From Lepus europaeus (lineage: Eukaryota; Chordata; Mammalia; Lagomorpha; Leporidae): a stretch of 64,000 bases of DNA. Below are positions 46,701-55,858 of this stretch, in pieces. The stretch is from contig NC_084834.1 in assembly GCF_033115175.1 (NCBI RefSeq), positions 12,683,294-12,747,293 on the forward strand. Reading direction: 5' to 3'. The position numbers and the translations under genes were made by a program. Position 1 is the first letter of the stretch; each line of letters starts with the position of its first letter. The notes below the pieces were generated by a model. It made no database searches. It saw nothing but the letters and a program-made list of their open reading frames with translations, and was not told where the DNA came from.

Positions 46701-49700
46701 TGTATCATTTTATGTAGATTATTTTGTTTAATCTTGATAATAGCCATGTGAGGTGAGCCCTGTTCTTAATATCTCCATTACAGAGAGAAAGAAAACAAGG
46801 CTGAGAGAAGTACTTTGCCATGGTTCTATGTCAGAAACAGGTGCATTAATTTGCATTTCAGGTATGTGATGAATTTTGTGAATATGTGCCCTGTAGTTTT
46901 TGTCAAAGCAGGCATCCTGTTTTTTGCTTGCTAAGTCTAGCAGCACTTTTAGAATCTAAGAGCCCACACTTTTAATTGTCATGCAGAACTAGGAGTTAGG
47001 AGTTCTTTGATTATTGTGAGTGGTTCATGTGAATATGCTTTCTTTAAAATCTTAAAATTAAGTCAGCGCTGGGGTAGAGTGCAGGTTGTTATCACTCTCT
47101 TGCTTCACTTAGGTCGTGCAATTGTTTTACTTCAACAGAAGCAGAATCCAAAGATATAAATGTGGTAATTCAGATGATGAAGAGGATTCACATACTGCAC
47201 GAGAAATACTCAGAGTTGTTACAGAAAACACACAGGCAAAAATTAGCCAAATATCTAAAATATATCGGTTTTGACAACTTGGCACACACGTTATGTCCTC
47301 AGGTAAATGCCACGGAAGATATTACTTGACATTATTGTGAGTGTGTGTGTGTGCGTTTGTGTGTGTCTGTGAAATATTTTATGGGATATATTGAGAATCA
47401 ATACCTGTCACCAGAACTGTATATTCTGAATATATTGAGAATCAGTATACATTAGATTAAGCTAATAGTTCAGTTAACCATGCATTGTACTGTATAGACA
47501 CAGGTCTAATGTCTATGACTGTGTATTTTTCTAGGAAACATATTTATCCACACAGCTGACTTCCCATCTTACCCAGGACACCAGGGCTTTACGCGTTGGG
47601 TCCCTAGTTACCTGTGTTACTATTTCCAAGTGGATTGTGTTGAGTGCAGAGAACTGCGTTTGCTGCAGAGTTTTGCGGCAGCTGTTTTCAGTAGTTCATC
47701 CCCTCAGCTCATAGCCGGGCTGCTGCTTTTCCCTGTGCCTGTGCCAGATGAATGCAACGCTGTGGCGAGTCTTCACTGGAGAACATCCAGTATTGTGTAA
47801 CCTTTCTTCCACTCTTCTCCCTACCCAGGAAGCCACTAAGACATGTCCTTATTTCTCTCCTTTTTTTTTTTTTAATTTTAAGGTATACAAATTTTGTGTA
47901 TTTCACATATACAGATTTAGGAACATAGTGATACCATACCCTCCTTCCCACCCATGCTCCAACTGTTCTTCCTCCTCCCTTTCATGTTCCCACTCTCAAC
48001 TTTTACAATGATATATTTTCAGTTTACTTTAAACTCCTAAGATTAACCCTGCTACACTAAATAGTTCAACAAATAGTATGAAGGAAAAAAAAAAACAAAA
48101 AAACTGTCCCTTAACAGTAGAGACAAGGGCTGTAAATTTTGTAAAAAATCTCAAAATGTCAATTTAATTCCAATACATTACATTTTAAGTACTCTATTAG
48201 TTACTACAGATCAGGAAAAACATATGGTATCTGTCTTTTTGGGATTGGCTTACTTCACTAAGTGTAATGGTTTCCAGTTGCATCCATTTTGTTGCAAAAG
48301 ACAAGATTTCATTTTTTTTTATCACTGAGTAGTACTCCATAGTGTATATAAACCATAATTTCTTTATCTAGTCATCAGTTGTTGGACATCTGGGTTGATT
48401 TTGTAGCTTGGCTATTGTGAATTGAGCTGCAAAGAACTGGGGTTACAGATAACTCTTTCACATATGTCATTATCTGAATTTTTTTGTTTGTATTTTATTT
48501 ATATGTTCATTGTTTCAAAAATTTGTGTGCAAATTTCATAGAAGTGGAACACTTTTTGGTCAAGGTTCTTGTCATGCCTTATATTTAGTTAACTTTTAGA
48601 AGAGAATAAATCTTCCATACACTGATTCACTCCCATAATAGTTGTAAAGGTAGGCCTGGGCTAAGGTGAAGCCAGGAGCTAGGAACTCTATTCTGGTTTC
48701 CAATGTGGATCACAGATTCCTGAATGCTGCCTTCCCAGGTGCAATAGCAGAGAGATGGGACTGGAATATGGATGCTGACCTTGCCGGTGGGTGATTAACC
48801 CCTTGAGCCACAATGCTGGCCCCAGAGAAAAATTGTAGGTCAAAATATCTCTTCAAGGGGCCAGTGCTGTGGTATACAGGGTTAAGCCACCACCTGCAGT
48901 GCCAGCATCCCATAGGGGCGCTGGTTCAAGACCCGGCTGCTCCACTTTCAATCCAGCTCTCTGGTATGGCCTGGGAAAGCAATGGAAGATGGCCCAAGCT
49001 CCTGGGTCCTGGCTTCGGATAAGCACAGCTCTAGCCGTTGTGCCCAGTTTGGGAGTGAACCAGCGGATGGAACACCTCTCTGTCTCTACTTCTGCCTTTC
49101 TCTCTCTGTAAGTCTGTCTTTCAAATAAATAAATAAATCTTTTAAAAAAAATCTTCAAGTAATGCCTTCAAAATAGTGTATTTAGAAATTATGAAGACAT
49201 GCTTGGGGTACTGCCTGGTCTTAGAGTGGAGATATTTCTGTAAGTAGAGAAATACAAGGATGTGGGAAAAGATACCAGCTCAGGGTGAGAAGCCAAAAAG
49301 AGGAGACATAGGTAGCTCTCCACTTCCTGTGCCAAATCTCCCCATTTTAGGCTTTCTGACTTTCCTTAGGCTTCATTGGGACCCCCGTCTTTGCTAGGTT
49401 AGCCTTGCTGGGAATCTCAGCAGGGCCTGTGACCCCTTCCTTGGTGTATCTTGCTCTGCTCATCTCAGGAATACTTTCAACCAGTCTTTGGTGATTCTGT
49501 AGATTCACTAAGGGTTTGAGGTCAGGTTTCCTATCACACAAACATGGAAAGAGCCCTACATCTCTATTCTCCAAGTGCCACAGACAAAATTTAACTATCC
49601 CATCTAATAAGGAATACTGACATATAAGTCTTCTATCCGGAAGACTGACATATTTAACAAGGCCTTTGAAGCCATGAGGATAGAGAAACTAATTTCATTG

Positions 49701-52700
49701 GAGAGAATTATCTTAATGCAGGATGTGAACATCAAGAGTGGAAATTATGAGTCTGTCGCACGAATCTCTTCCTTTGGTTATTCTATTCCTACCTTATGTT
49801 GCACAGGTGTAGGGTTTGTCTGAAGGGAGGAGAGCTGTTCCTCACTTCTTTAAGAGACTTGGGGACCTATAAGTGCTAGGAAAGCAACTCTCTCTCTAAA
49901 AAAATAAAACAAACAAAAAAAAACCTTGATGGTGATTATCAGAACAGGAATCTAGCTATTTCCAACAGCTGTAGATTTGAAATAGGATATTTGCTTAAAC
50001 ATTGCATGACCAAAACTGCTATTACTTTTTAATTTCTTAAATGAGAAAGTAACTAAATTTTAAAAAGCTTGTTTTTAAACATTTTCAATTAATATTTTTG
50101 GCAATTTTTAAATGAAGTCTTCTCTGCTCCAAGCCATCATTGTATCCAAACATGTCTTGGTGTTGATTGACAACCAGAACACTTTGGCACAGAAGTTTTA
50201 TGTTTTCCATGCATGGCTAATATGATCATAATCCAGTTTTGTCAGAACTCCAAGAATGGAGGCTCAGCCAAGCATGTGAATTTCCTGTGATGTTGAGGCC
50301 CTGTAGTAAGAGCTGTTGACCCACGGGGTGGAATTCTCTGAGTAAAATAGTTTGACTTGTAAGATGATAGGTACTTATTATATAGATCTTTACAGAGATA
50401 TTTATTTTTACCAAAGATGCCTTTTTAAGGTCAGAAAAAAAAATACCTTAAAGGAAATACAGTTTTAGTGTATTTGAGTGTGTGTGTGTAATAATTGTGG
50501 AACAGTTATCAAATATTTTACTAATTTGTAACAAAAGATCAATTTCATATTGTCTTTTACTTATATGCCATGGAAAATGATCTTGCCATAAAAATATTTT
50601 AAAAAATTATAATGAATATAGCCTCAGTGTTCCCTGTGCCATTGTAATGATATATTAAGTTGAGTGGCACTTTTACCCTCTGGTAACTCCAACATTGGGT
50701 TATCCAGTTTTAAGATTTGCAGCTTATTGAAAGAACATGAAACAATAATCTCATTGAGGCAAAGCAAACTACAACAGGATTGGGAATGATTTCTGCACGC
50801 CCAGGTTAAGAACTGTAAAGTTGTACAAAGGTCTAATGCACCATACTTGTTTCAGGGGAAGGAGTCAGGTGCTGAGAAGGATATTTATAAATACTCAGTT
50901 CACATGGGAGCAGCTCGGTTTCAGTTAACGCACATGGGCCCTTACTTGTTTCGAGAAGAAAGAAGTGATCCAGATCCCCGGCTGCATCATTTTATACCAG
51001 ACACGTGGCAGGTATTTCTCTAAAAGATCTGTCATATGGAAAGGCAAAGACGCTTTGGTAAACTGTGTGTTCAGATCTCATTGTGTACGACAAATTTTGA
51101 AAATGCCTATTGTTCTAGAAAGCGACTTAATGACAAGAAAAGTAAATCGTGTCTTGGCCCAAGAGATAAAGCAATGCAGTGTAGAGTCAGTTGAGTGACA
51201 GATACACTGGTTCTCTTAAATGGAGTGTGGGAAGCAATGCATTGAGAAGCAGCGGTTTGACCTGGTTGTGAAGCCATTGGTCAGGACGCCGTGTCTCAAA
51301 CCATAGTGCTTGGGTGTCACATGCAGCTCCTGACTCCAGCTCTTGCTAACCCACGCCAGGAGGCAGCAGTGAAAGCTCAAGTGATTGGGATCCTGCCATG
51401 CACAGGGGAGACCTGGATTGAGTTCCCAGTTTCTAGGCATTTGGGGAGTGAACCAGCAGATAGGACCTGTTGTCTTTGTCTATCTGTGTCTCTGCCCCTC
51501 AAATAAAAAAAAACAAAAGCAAAAACAAAACAAACAAGAACCCAGCTATACAATTCTGTGCAGCCACTTAATTCACATAACAAAATAGGTGCCTGATGTA
51601 TAATTGGCAAAAATATACTGTTTTTTTTTTTTTTAAAGTAGTGTTGCTTTTGGGTTGTCCAATTGTTCAACCACAGAGTCACTCATAATACATCATGATA
51701 TGTCACGGATCCTATTATGTATTTGCATACATTTTTTGAAAAACTGCCTTTCCACACCTTAATCATTCACTGACCGTAATTAATGAAACATGCAAATAAA
51801 AAGAGCAGCAGGTTTTGGTAATTCTGTATCAGCATGAGGTTTCCCTAATCTATGAACTAAAAAGAACTCCAAGAGCTGGGCTACAGACCCGTGGCACTGT
51901 CCTCTGCTGTATTAGAGGGTTTTTCATCTAAGTTTCAGTAAGGACTTTCCTGTCTCCAGTGATTTGGGTTATTTGCACATAGCCGGAAGTGGTGATTCCT
52001 GCCATCTTGAGCACTAGCAGGTCTCAGAACTGTAAACACTAGTCTAAGAGCTAGTTGAAGCTAACTTAAAAATGGACAGTAAAGGTGCATTTTCCAATGA
52101 AAGGTGATTTTTTTTGCCCTTCAGAGGGAACTCCTGGATGTCGTAGATAACAATGAGTCGGCTGTGATTGTTGCTCCAACCTCATCAGGGAAAACCTACG
52201 CCTCCTACTACTGCATGGGGAAAGTCCTACAGGAGAGCAATGATGGAGTGGTCGTGTACGTTGCACCCACAAAGGTATCGTGCCCTGCGACACTGCGCTG
52301 TTCTAGGGATGTTCCTCTGCTGTAGCTGTGTGTCCCACCTGGTAGTGCCCAGCCTCCAGTGTCACACAGTCGTGGACTTGGGTGCTCATGTGCTGTGTGA
52401 CCTTGGCCAGTTTCCTGGCATGTTTTCCACCTGCAAGGAGACCCAGCACCACTTACTTTGTGCTGTTGTTCCGAGCATGACCTGAGACGAGGCACACCAA
52501 GCATCCAGTGTACTGTCTGGGCATGAATAATGATGCGTAAATGGTGCCATTCACAAGCATTTGTTTATTCGTGTTCTCTCATAAATCTCCCTAGGGCCAG
52601 CACTTGTGAAAGACAGGGCTGGACACTTCTGAGTCTTGTCAATGGGAACCATTTGGTGTTGGTGCCAGGCTTGTGTACTTAAGAGAGGACAGACAAGTTC

Positions 52701-54533
52701 ATGAGAGAGAGAGAGACACAGAGAGAGAGAGGGCGAGAGAGAGAGGGAGCAAGAGAGAGAGAGAGAGAGGCGCTTCTCCCCTGTTTTACCAGCTCTGCGG
52801 TTGGGCAGGTGCCTGATGGAAGAGCCCTGGATTCTTACAGGGGCCGTGGGTTTCTTCCTTTGCAGCAGCCTGGGTGAAGTAGAGTTAAATGGCTCTTGCT
52901 GAAATAAAATATGTTCTTTTTGTCTTGAAAGGGGTTTTGGGGTACGCTCCTTCCTCTCACTTTCCCTAGCAAAATACTTAATTCCCAGGCTTACGGCTGC
53001 ACTGCGAGGAAGCCAGTGTGGGGAGGGGCCCTGTGTCCCACAAGCCACATCCTTCACTGATGAGGACGTGGAAGTTTAGTGAGCTTCAGCGCTGTACCCA
53101 TTACTGTGCAGCGTTGTAAAATACAGGCGCCGTCTGATTTTACCTGTGTCAGCACATATCACACTGACGGGACGAGGAACCACTGTTTGTGTTTTTGTTG
53201 CTGGCTGTCCCATCAACAGGCACTGCATTGCATTGTGTAACATTTAGAAAACTTAAATGGAATCGGTGGAAGGATTTGCTGTGAGGTATTGCCTTATTAG
53301 GACAGAACTGTTACCAGTTCGGTACTGCATTGTTGCGTATCAGTGGTTCAGACGTGGGTTTACTTGAACCAGTTTTTTCAGCGTTGTTGATAATTTACTG
53401 AGTAGCCGCTCACTCTGTCTTTTGTGACTCCAGGCTCTGGTTAACCAAGTGGTGGGAACTGTCTACAATTTGTTTACTAAAGCACTGCCGAAAGGCTCAG
53501 TGGTGTGTGGAGTTTTCACAAGGGATTACCGCCATGACACCTTGAACTGTCAGGTACGTCACAGCTGTCCGTGTGATGAGTCGTAGTGTGAATGTGGCTC
53601 TCTGGGAGACACGGTGGGGTTTTAATGGGGTAACATGAAACCCACAGCTACCCTGATAGATGTATTGGGCTAGATAGTTTGTGTAATTTTTCTTATCTAA
53701 GAATTTGATCACTGATGATATTTTAATTCAGTATTAATTATTAAATGTTTACATTACATAAATGATACGTAAAGAGAATGCGTTACTTTTCTGAAATTTT
53801 AACCTCAGGAAGCAACTTCCTCTTTAGTAGTGATGGTTACAGGGCATGGTGACTTTTGTATTCCCAGAATACTGTGCCAGAGATATTTCTTTTTTTTTTT
53901 TTTAAAGATTTATTTATTTATTTGAAAGAGTTCTACAGAAAGAGAAGGAGAGGCAGAGAGAGAGAGAGAGGTCATCCATCTGCTGGTTTGCTCCCCAACT
54001 GGCCGTAATGGCTGGAGCTGTGGTGATCCGAAGCCAGGAGCCAGGAGCTTCTTCCTGGTCTCCCACATGGGTACAGGGGTCCAAGCACTTGGGCCATCTT
54101 CTACTGCTTCCCCAAGCCATAGCAGAGAGCTGAATCAGAAGTGGAGCAGCTGGGACTAGAACATGGGATGCTGGTACTGCAGGCAGCGGCTTTACCTGCT
54201 ACATCACAGCACCAGCCTCAAGAGAATGTTTCTTAATGAAATAAACTTAACTGTTTTTGAGTGTATCAGTGGCAGCATATGTGGGGATCAGTTGTACATA
54301 TTCATTTTACTTTTACATTAATGAAATATTTTTTTGAACATGGAAATGTAAGATGGGTATAGTGTGTCATAAAATTTCTTATTAATGTTTGGAAATTAAA
54401 ACAGCTTTTCTTTTTTTTTTTTTTAAAAAAAAACCAGATATTAGTAACAGTGCCTCAGTGTTTGGAAATACTCTTGCTATCACCTCATTATCAGAAATGG
54501 ACAGAAAGAATACGATATGTCATATTTGATGAG
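39560..54533 (+). CDS. DDX60: DDX60/DDX60L-family DExH RNA helicase, internal exons only
   Basis: Seven exons (39560-39726, 42121-42375, 47139-47302, 50856-51011, 52125-52274, 53434-53553, 54438-54533) join in phase. They encode about 370 residues that I recognise as DDX60-family: pre-helicase region, Q-motif-like FIPDTWQ, motif I APTSSGKT, motif Ia VAPTK and the first half of motif II (VIFDE|). DDX60 proteins are interferon-inducible cytoplasmic Ski2-like helicases of about 1700 residues linked to antiviral sensing. The N-terminal third and everything after motif II lie outside. Exon A is poorly conserved and exon B needs a 2-bp correction, so this may be a decaying paralogue. DDX60L is equally possible: several residues ([15 protein letters not shown]) recall it. 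Confidence 0.85.
39727..40912. other. DDX60-family intron, unique part
   Basis: AT-rich intron DNA with a (CA)n run near 40347-40362. No repeat other than short GAAAA runs is obvious. Confidence 0.5.
40913..41345. mobile_element. Mariner-like MITE split by a SINE
   Basis: The left end GGGTATTTCAGAAAGTTCGTG and the right part (AGTGCAAAAATTTTGAAATCC ending TTTTGGTGCATTTTTGAAGC) are halves of one short palindromic-type element, interrupted by the SINE at 40935-41222. Confidence 0.45.
40935..41222 (+). mobile_element. C-type SINE
   Basis: A sense copy from GGACCTTTGGCACAGTAC to CTTTCAAATAAAGTTTAAA, moderately diverged. Confidence 0.8.
41346..42120. other. Intron DNA before exon B
   Basis: Unique sequence. 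It ends in a good pyrimidine tract and TTTTTAG acceptor. Confidence 0.5.
42121..42375 (+). CDS. DDX60: DDX60-family exon B, frame broken by an extra CT
   Basis: The exon opens [19 protein letters not shown] and [14 protein letters not shown] in frame 1. After TTG(TC)n the family text ([19 protein letters not shown], later VEMVGL-type [15 protein letters not shown]) continues only two bases later. The junction lies in the CT run at 42211-42221, so one CT unit looks inserted. Without it, 253 bp end in phase 1 (CCA G|GTATAT), exactly matching exon C. As read, frame 1 stops at a TAG shortly after (about 42268). The true reading could also be affected by sequencing slippage. Confidence 0.85.
42376..42937. 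other. Intron DNA, left of the LARP1B retrocopy
   Basis: Unique AT-rich sequence with a (CA)n run at about 42612-42631. Confidence 0.5.
42938..42953 (+). repeat. Target-site duplication, left copy
   Basis: AGAAAATTATTGTATC, identical to 46691-46706. The preceding bases TT|AGAAAA fit an L1-endonuclease nick on the opposite strand. Confidence 0.95.
43295..44467 (+). pseudogene. LARP1B retrocopy, upstream open frame (390 codons)
   Basis: From ATG (43295, context GGGACGATGT) the frame [12 protein letters not shown] runs open to TGA. Residues 1-150 are proline/alanine-rich with several PPPPPP tracts from (CCG)n repeats. NPWTK lies at 161-165, NWPTP at 217-221, [12 protein letters not shown] follows, and the RG repeats lie near 363-378. 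This is the LARP1-like N-terminal half without the La motif. An open frame upstream of the ATG is simply GC-rich leader. The TGA follows SYGY where the next codons ([11 protein letters not shown]) still match the family. Confidence 0.85.
44519..45565 (+). pseudogene. LARP1B retrocopy, downstream open frame with La motif
   Basis: In the same frame as the upstream part, the 348 codons from ATG 44519 hold the whole La motif (about residues 16-105), the [10 protein letters not shown] motif near 120-131, and acidic [13 protein letters not shown] and [18 protein letters not shown] segments. The last ~33 codons after HTALK are intron-derived ([14 protein letters not shown]), hydrophobic and unlike the family. 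The DM15 C-terminal repeats of full LARP1B are absent. A shorter La-motif protein could in principle be encoded. Confidence 0.85.
45457..46675 (+). pseudogene. Intron-derived 3' tail of the LARP1B retrocopy
   Basis: Beyond the exon-end AAAG|GTAATT the sequence is AT-rich and non-coding, yet still lies inside the target duplications. It must have been part of the retroposed RNA, so the source transcript read through the donor and was cleaved within the intron. ATTAAA at 46641-46646 sits about 30 bp before the A-rich end. No SINE interrupts it. The 97-codon frame at 46256-46549 is not family-like. Confidence 0.75.
46691..46706 (+). repeat. Target-site duplication, right copy
   Basis: AGAAAATTATTGTATC, identical to 42938-42953, directly after the A-rich tail. 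Confidence 0.95.
46707..47138. other. DDX60-family intron before exon C
   Basis: Unique intron sequence, ending TTGTTTTACTTCAACAG. Confidence 0.5.
47139..47302 (+). CDS. DDX60: DDX60-family exon C
   Basis: The acceptor TTCAACAG| and donor CAG|GTAAAT bound 164 bp. With the G carried from exon B it reads [18 protein letters not shown], then [20 protein letters not shown] and [13 protein letters not shown]. The MKRIH...KYSELLQ and LKYLGFDELA-type phrases are characteristic of the DDX60 pre-helicase region. It ends in phase 0. Confidence 0.92.
47303..47867. other. Intron DNA with a (TG)n tract
   Basis: A GTGTGTGTGTG run near 47340-47365; otherwise unique. Confidence 0.5.
47868..48480 (-). mobile_element. 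L1 3' fragment in a DDX60-family intron
   Basis: Antisense L1: CATATACAGATTTAGGAACA, a CCCTCCTTCCCACCC block, CAGTTGCATCCATTTTGTTG, GTAGTACTCCATAGTGTATA and GGACATCTGGGTTGATTT. 5'-truncated. Confidence 0.8.
48600..48823 (-). mobile_element. C-type SINE, old
   Basis: A diverged antisense copy (ATAAATCTTCCATACACTG, GAAGCCAGGAGCTAGGAAC, CACAATGCTGGCCCC). Confidence 0.7.
48858..49151 (+). mobile_element. C-type SINE with target duplication
   Basis: A sense copy GGGCCAGTGCTGTGG to AAATAAATAAATAAATCTTT. TCTTCAAG precedes it at 48850-48857 and follows its A-rich tail. Confidence 0.9.
49152..50855. other. DDX60-family intron before exon D
   Basis: Unique sequence with no exon I can support. It ends in the acceptor ACTTGTTTCAG. 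Confidence 0.5.
50856..51011 (+). CDS. DDX60: DDX60-family exon D (Q-motif region)
   Basis: 156 bp, 52 codons in phase 0-0, acceptor TTTCAG| and donor CAG|GTATTT. It reads [38 protein letters not shown] and [14 protein letters not shown]. The ARFQL...MG.YL.R.ER.DPDPR...FIPDTWQ pattern is the family's conserved lead-in to the helicase core. Confidence 0.95.
51240..51530 (+). mobile_element. C-type SINE, diverged
   Basis: Sense order: GCAATGCATTGAGAAGC, CTTGGGTGTCACATGC, GCATTTGGGGAGTGAACC, CCTCAAATAAAAAAAAAC. Confidence 0.7.
51531..52124. other. DDX60-family intron before exon E
   Basis: Unique sequence ending with a pyrimidine tract and CCCTTCAG. Confidence 0.5.
52125..52274 (+). CDS. DDX60: DDX60-family exon E (helicase motif I)
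   Basis: 150 bp, 50 codons, acceptor CCCTTCAG| and donor AAG|GTATCG. It reads [16 protein letters not shown] followed by motif I APTSSGKT (Walker A, ATP phosphate binding), [17 protein letters not shown] and VVVYVAPTK (start of motif Ia). All catalytic residues of motif I, including the Lys and Thr of GKT, are intact. Confidence 0.97.
52275..53433. other. DDX60-family intron
   Basis: Unique, relatively GC-rich intron with a (GA)n-rich tract at 52700-52770. The 168-codon minus frame at 52551-53057 is driven partly by that tract and has no family match. Confidence 0.5.
53434..53553 (+). CDS. DDX60: DDX60-family exon F (motif Ia to Ic)
   Basis: 120 bp, 40 codons, acceptor GACTCCAG| and donor CAG|GTACGT. 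It reads [19 protein letters not shown], then [20 protein letters not shown] and Q. ALVNQV completes motif Ia and VCGVFTR.YRHD..NCQ is highly conserved in the family. Confidence 0.96.
53891..54217 (-). mobile_element. C-type SINE in a DDX60-family intron
   Basis: An antisense copy with TTTAAAGATTTATTTATTTA. Flanks AGAGATATTTCTT and AAGAGAATGTTTCTT suggest an imperfect duplication. Confidence 0.92.
54218..54437. other. Intron with an unusual 3' end
   Basis: The acceptor of exon G is preceded by a T run and then by nine A's directly before CCAG. Confidence 0.6.
54438..54533 (+). CDS. DDX60: DDX60-family exon G (first half of motif II)
   Basis: 96 bp, 32 codons, donor GAG|GTATGT. It reads [20 protein letters not shown] then [12 protein letters not shown], ending after the D-E of the DEVH box, so VH and the ATP-hydrolysis continuation must be in the next exon. 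That exon is not found before 64 kb. The acceptor is atypical (see findings). Confidence 0.95.
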
Positions 54534-54727
54534 GTATGTTGCTTTTTATTCCTTTTATCTCAACAGAATATTTTATGTCAACCAAGACCACATGTACCGT
54601 ATGTACTTTAATAAAGATGGCATTCATATGGTTAGTTACTAAAATAAATATAAGTTGTTTATAGAAGGGTTTACCGATAAGATCTGGGAGAGTTGAGGCT
54701 GGGTTAAATCTACATGCAGAATATAGG

Positions 54728-55020
54728 TGGTAGGTGTTGGGTACCGTGATTTGGATGCCACTTGATATGCTTGTCTCATATCAGAGTGCCTGGTTCGAGT
54801 CCTCACTCCATTCCGAAGTCCATCTTCCTGCTAAAGCCCCCACCCTACGAGGCAGCTGCTGATGGCTCAGGTACATGGGTCCCTCTCCCTGATGAGAGAG
54901 ACCTGGATTGAGTTTCAGGCTCCTGGCTTTGGCCTGGCCCAGCTGTGGCTTTTGCAGGCATTTTAGGAGTGAAACAACAGATGGAAGATCACTCTCTCTC
55001 TCTCTCCCTTTCAAATTAAT
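54728..55020 (+). mobile_element. C-type SINE, old
   Basis: A sense, diverged copy (TTGGGTACCGTGATTTGG, CATATCAGAGTGCCTGGTTC, TCTCCCTTTCAAATTAAT). Confidence 0.75.
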
Positions 55021-55160
55021 AACATAAAGAAATAATTTTTATAAAAGAATATATAATGGTGGCAGAGAAAACTGTTGGACACACCAATAACTAATAGAAA
55101 AGACTTTCTGATTTTTTATTAGGCAAAGAAATTTATCTGAGTGAACAAACTACCTTTTTT

Positions 55161-55492
55161 TAAAAAAAAGGTTTTATTTATTTATTTGAGAGGTACAGTT
55201 ACAGACAGTGAGAGGGAGAGACAGAGAAAAAGGTCTTCTTTCCATTGGTTCATTCCCAAAATGGCTGCAATGGCTGGAGCTGTGTGATCCGAAGCCAGGA
55301 GCCAGGTGCTTCTTCCTGGTCTCCCAGACACGTGCAGGGGCCCAAGCACTTTGGCCATCTTCTACTGCTTTCACAGGCCATAGCAGAGAGCTGAATCAGA
55401 AGTGGAGCAGCTGGGACTAGAACTGGCACATATATGGGATGCCAGCACTGCAGGCAGAGGATTAACCTATTGCACTGTGGCACTGGCCCAAT
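55161..55492 (-). mobile_element. C-type SINE, first of a tandem pair
   Basis: Antisense copy. AAACTACCTTTTTT precedes (55147-55160) and follows it (55493-55506). Confidence 0.94.
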
Positions 55493-55506
55493 AAACTACC
55501 TTTTTT

Positions 55507-55845
55507 TTTTTTAAAAAAAAAGATTTATATATTTGAAAGTCAGAGTTACACAGAGAGAGGAGAGGCAGAGGCAGAGAGAGAGAAGGTCATCCATCCAATG
55601 GTTGATTCCCCAATTGGCCGCAATGGCCGGAGATGTGCCAATCTGAAGCCAGGAGCCAGGAGCCTCCTCCGAGTCTCCCACTTGGGTGCAGGGGTCCAAG
55701 GACTTGGGCCATCTTCTACTGCTCTCCCAGGCCATAGCAGAGAGTTGGATCAGAAGAGGAGCAGCCGGGACTCAAAGCAGCGCCCATATGGGATGCCAGC
55801 GCTTCAGGCCAGGGAGTTAACACTCTGTGCCACAACACTGGCCCC
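55507..55845 (-). mobile_element. C-type SINE, second of a tandem pair
   Basis: Antisense copy directly after the first. A third AAACTACCTTTTT (55846-55858) closes it, so both elements used the same target word. Confidence 0.94.
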
Positions 55846-55858
55846 AAACTACCTTTTT

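Noticed and set aside
52551-53057. Minus-strand 168-codon frame in a DDX60-family intron
   Set aside because: A large part is a (GA)n-derived serine/leucine run and no motif is recognisable.
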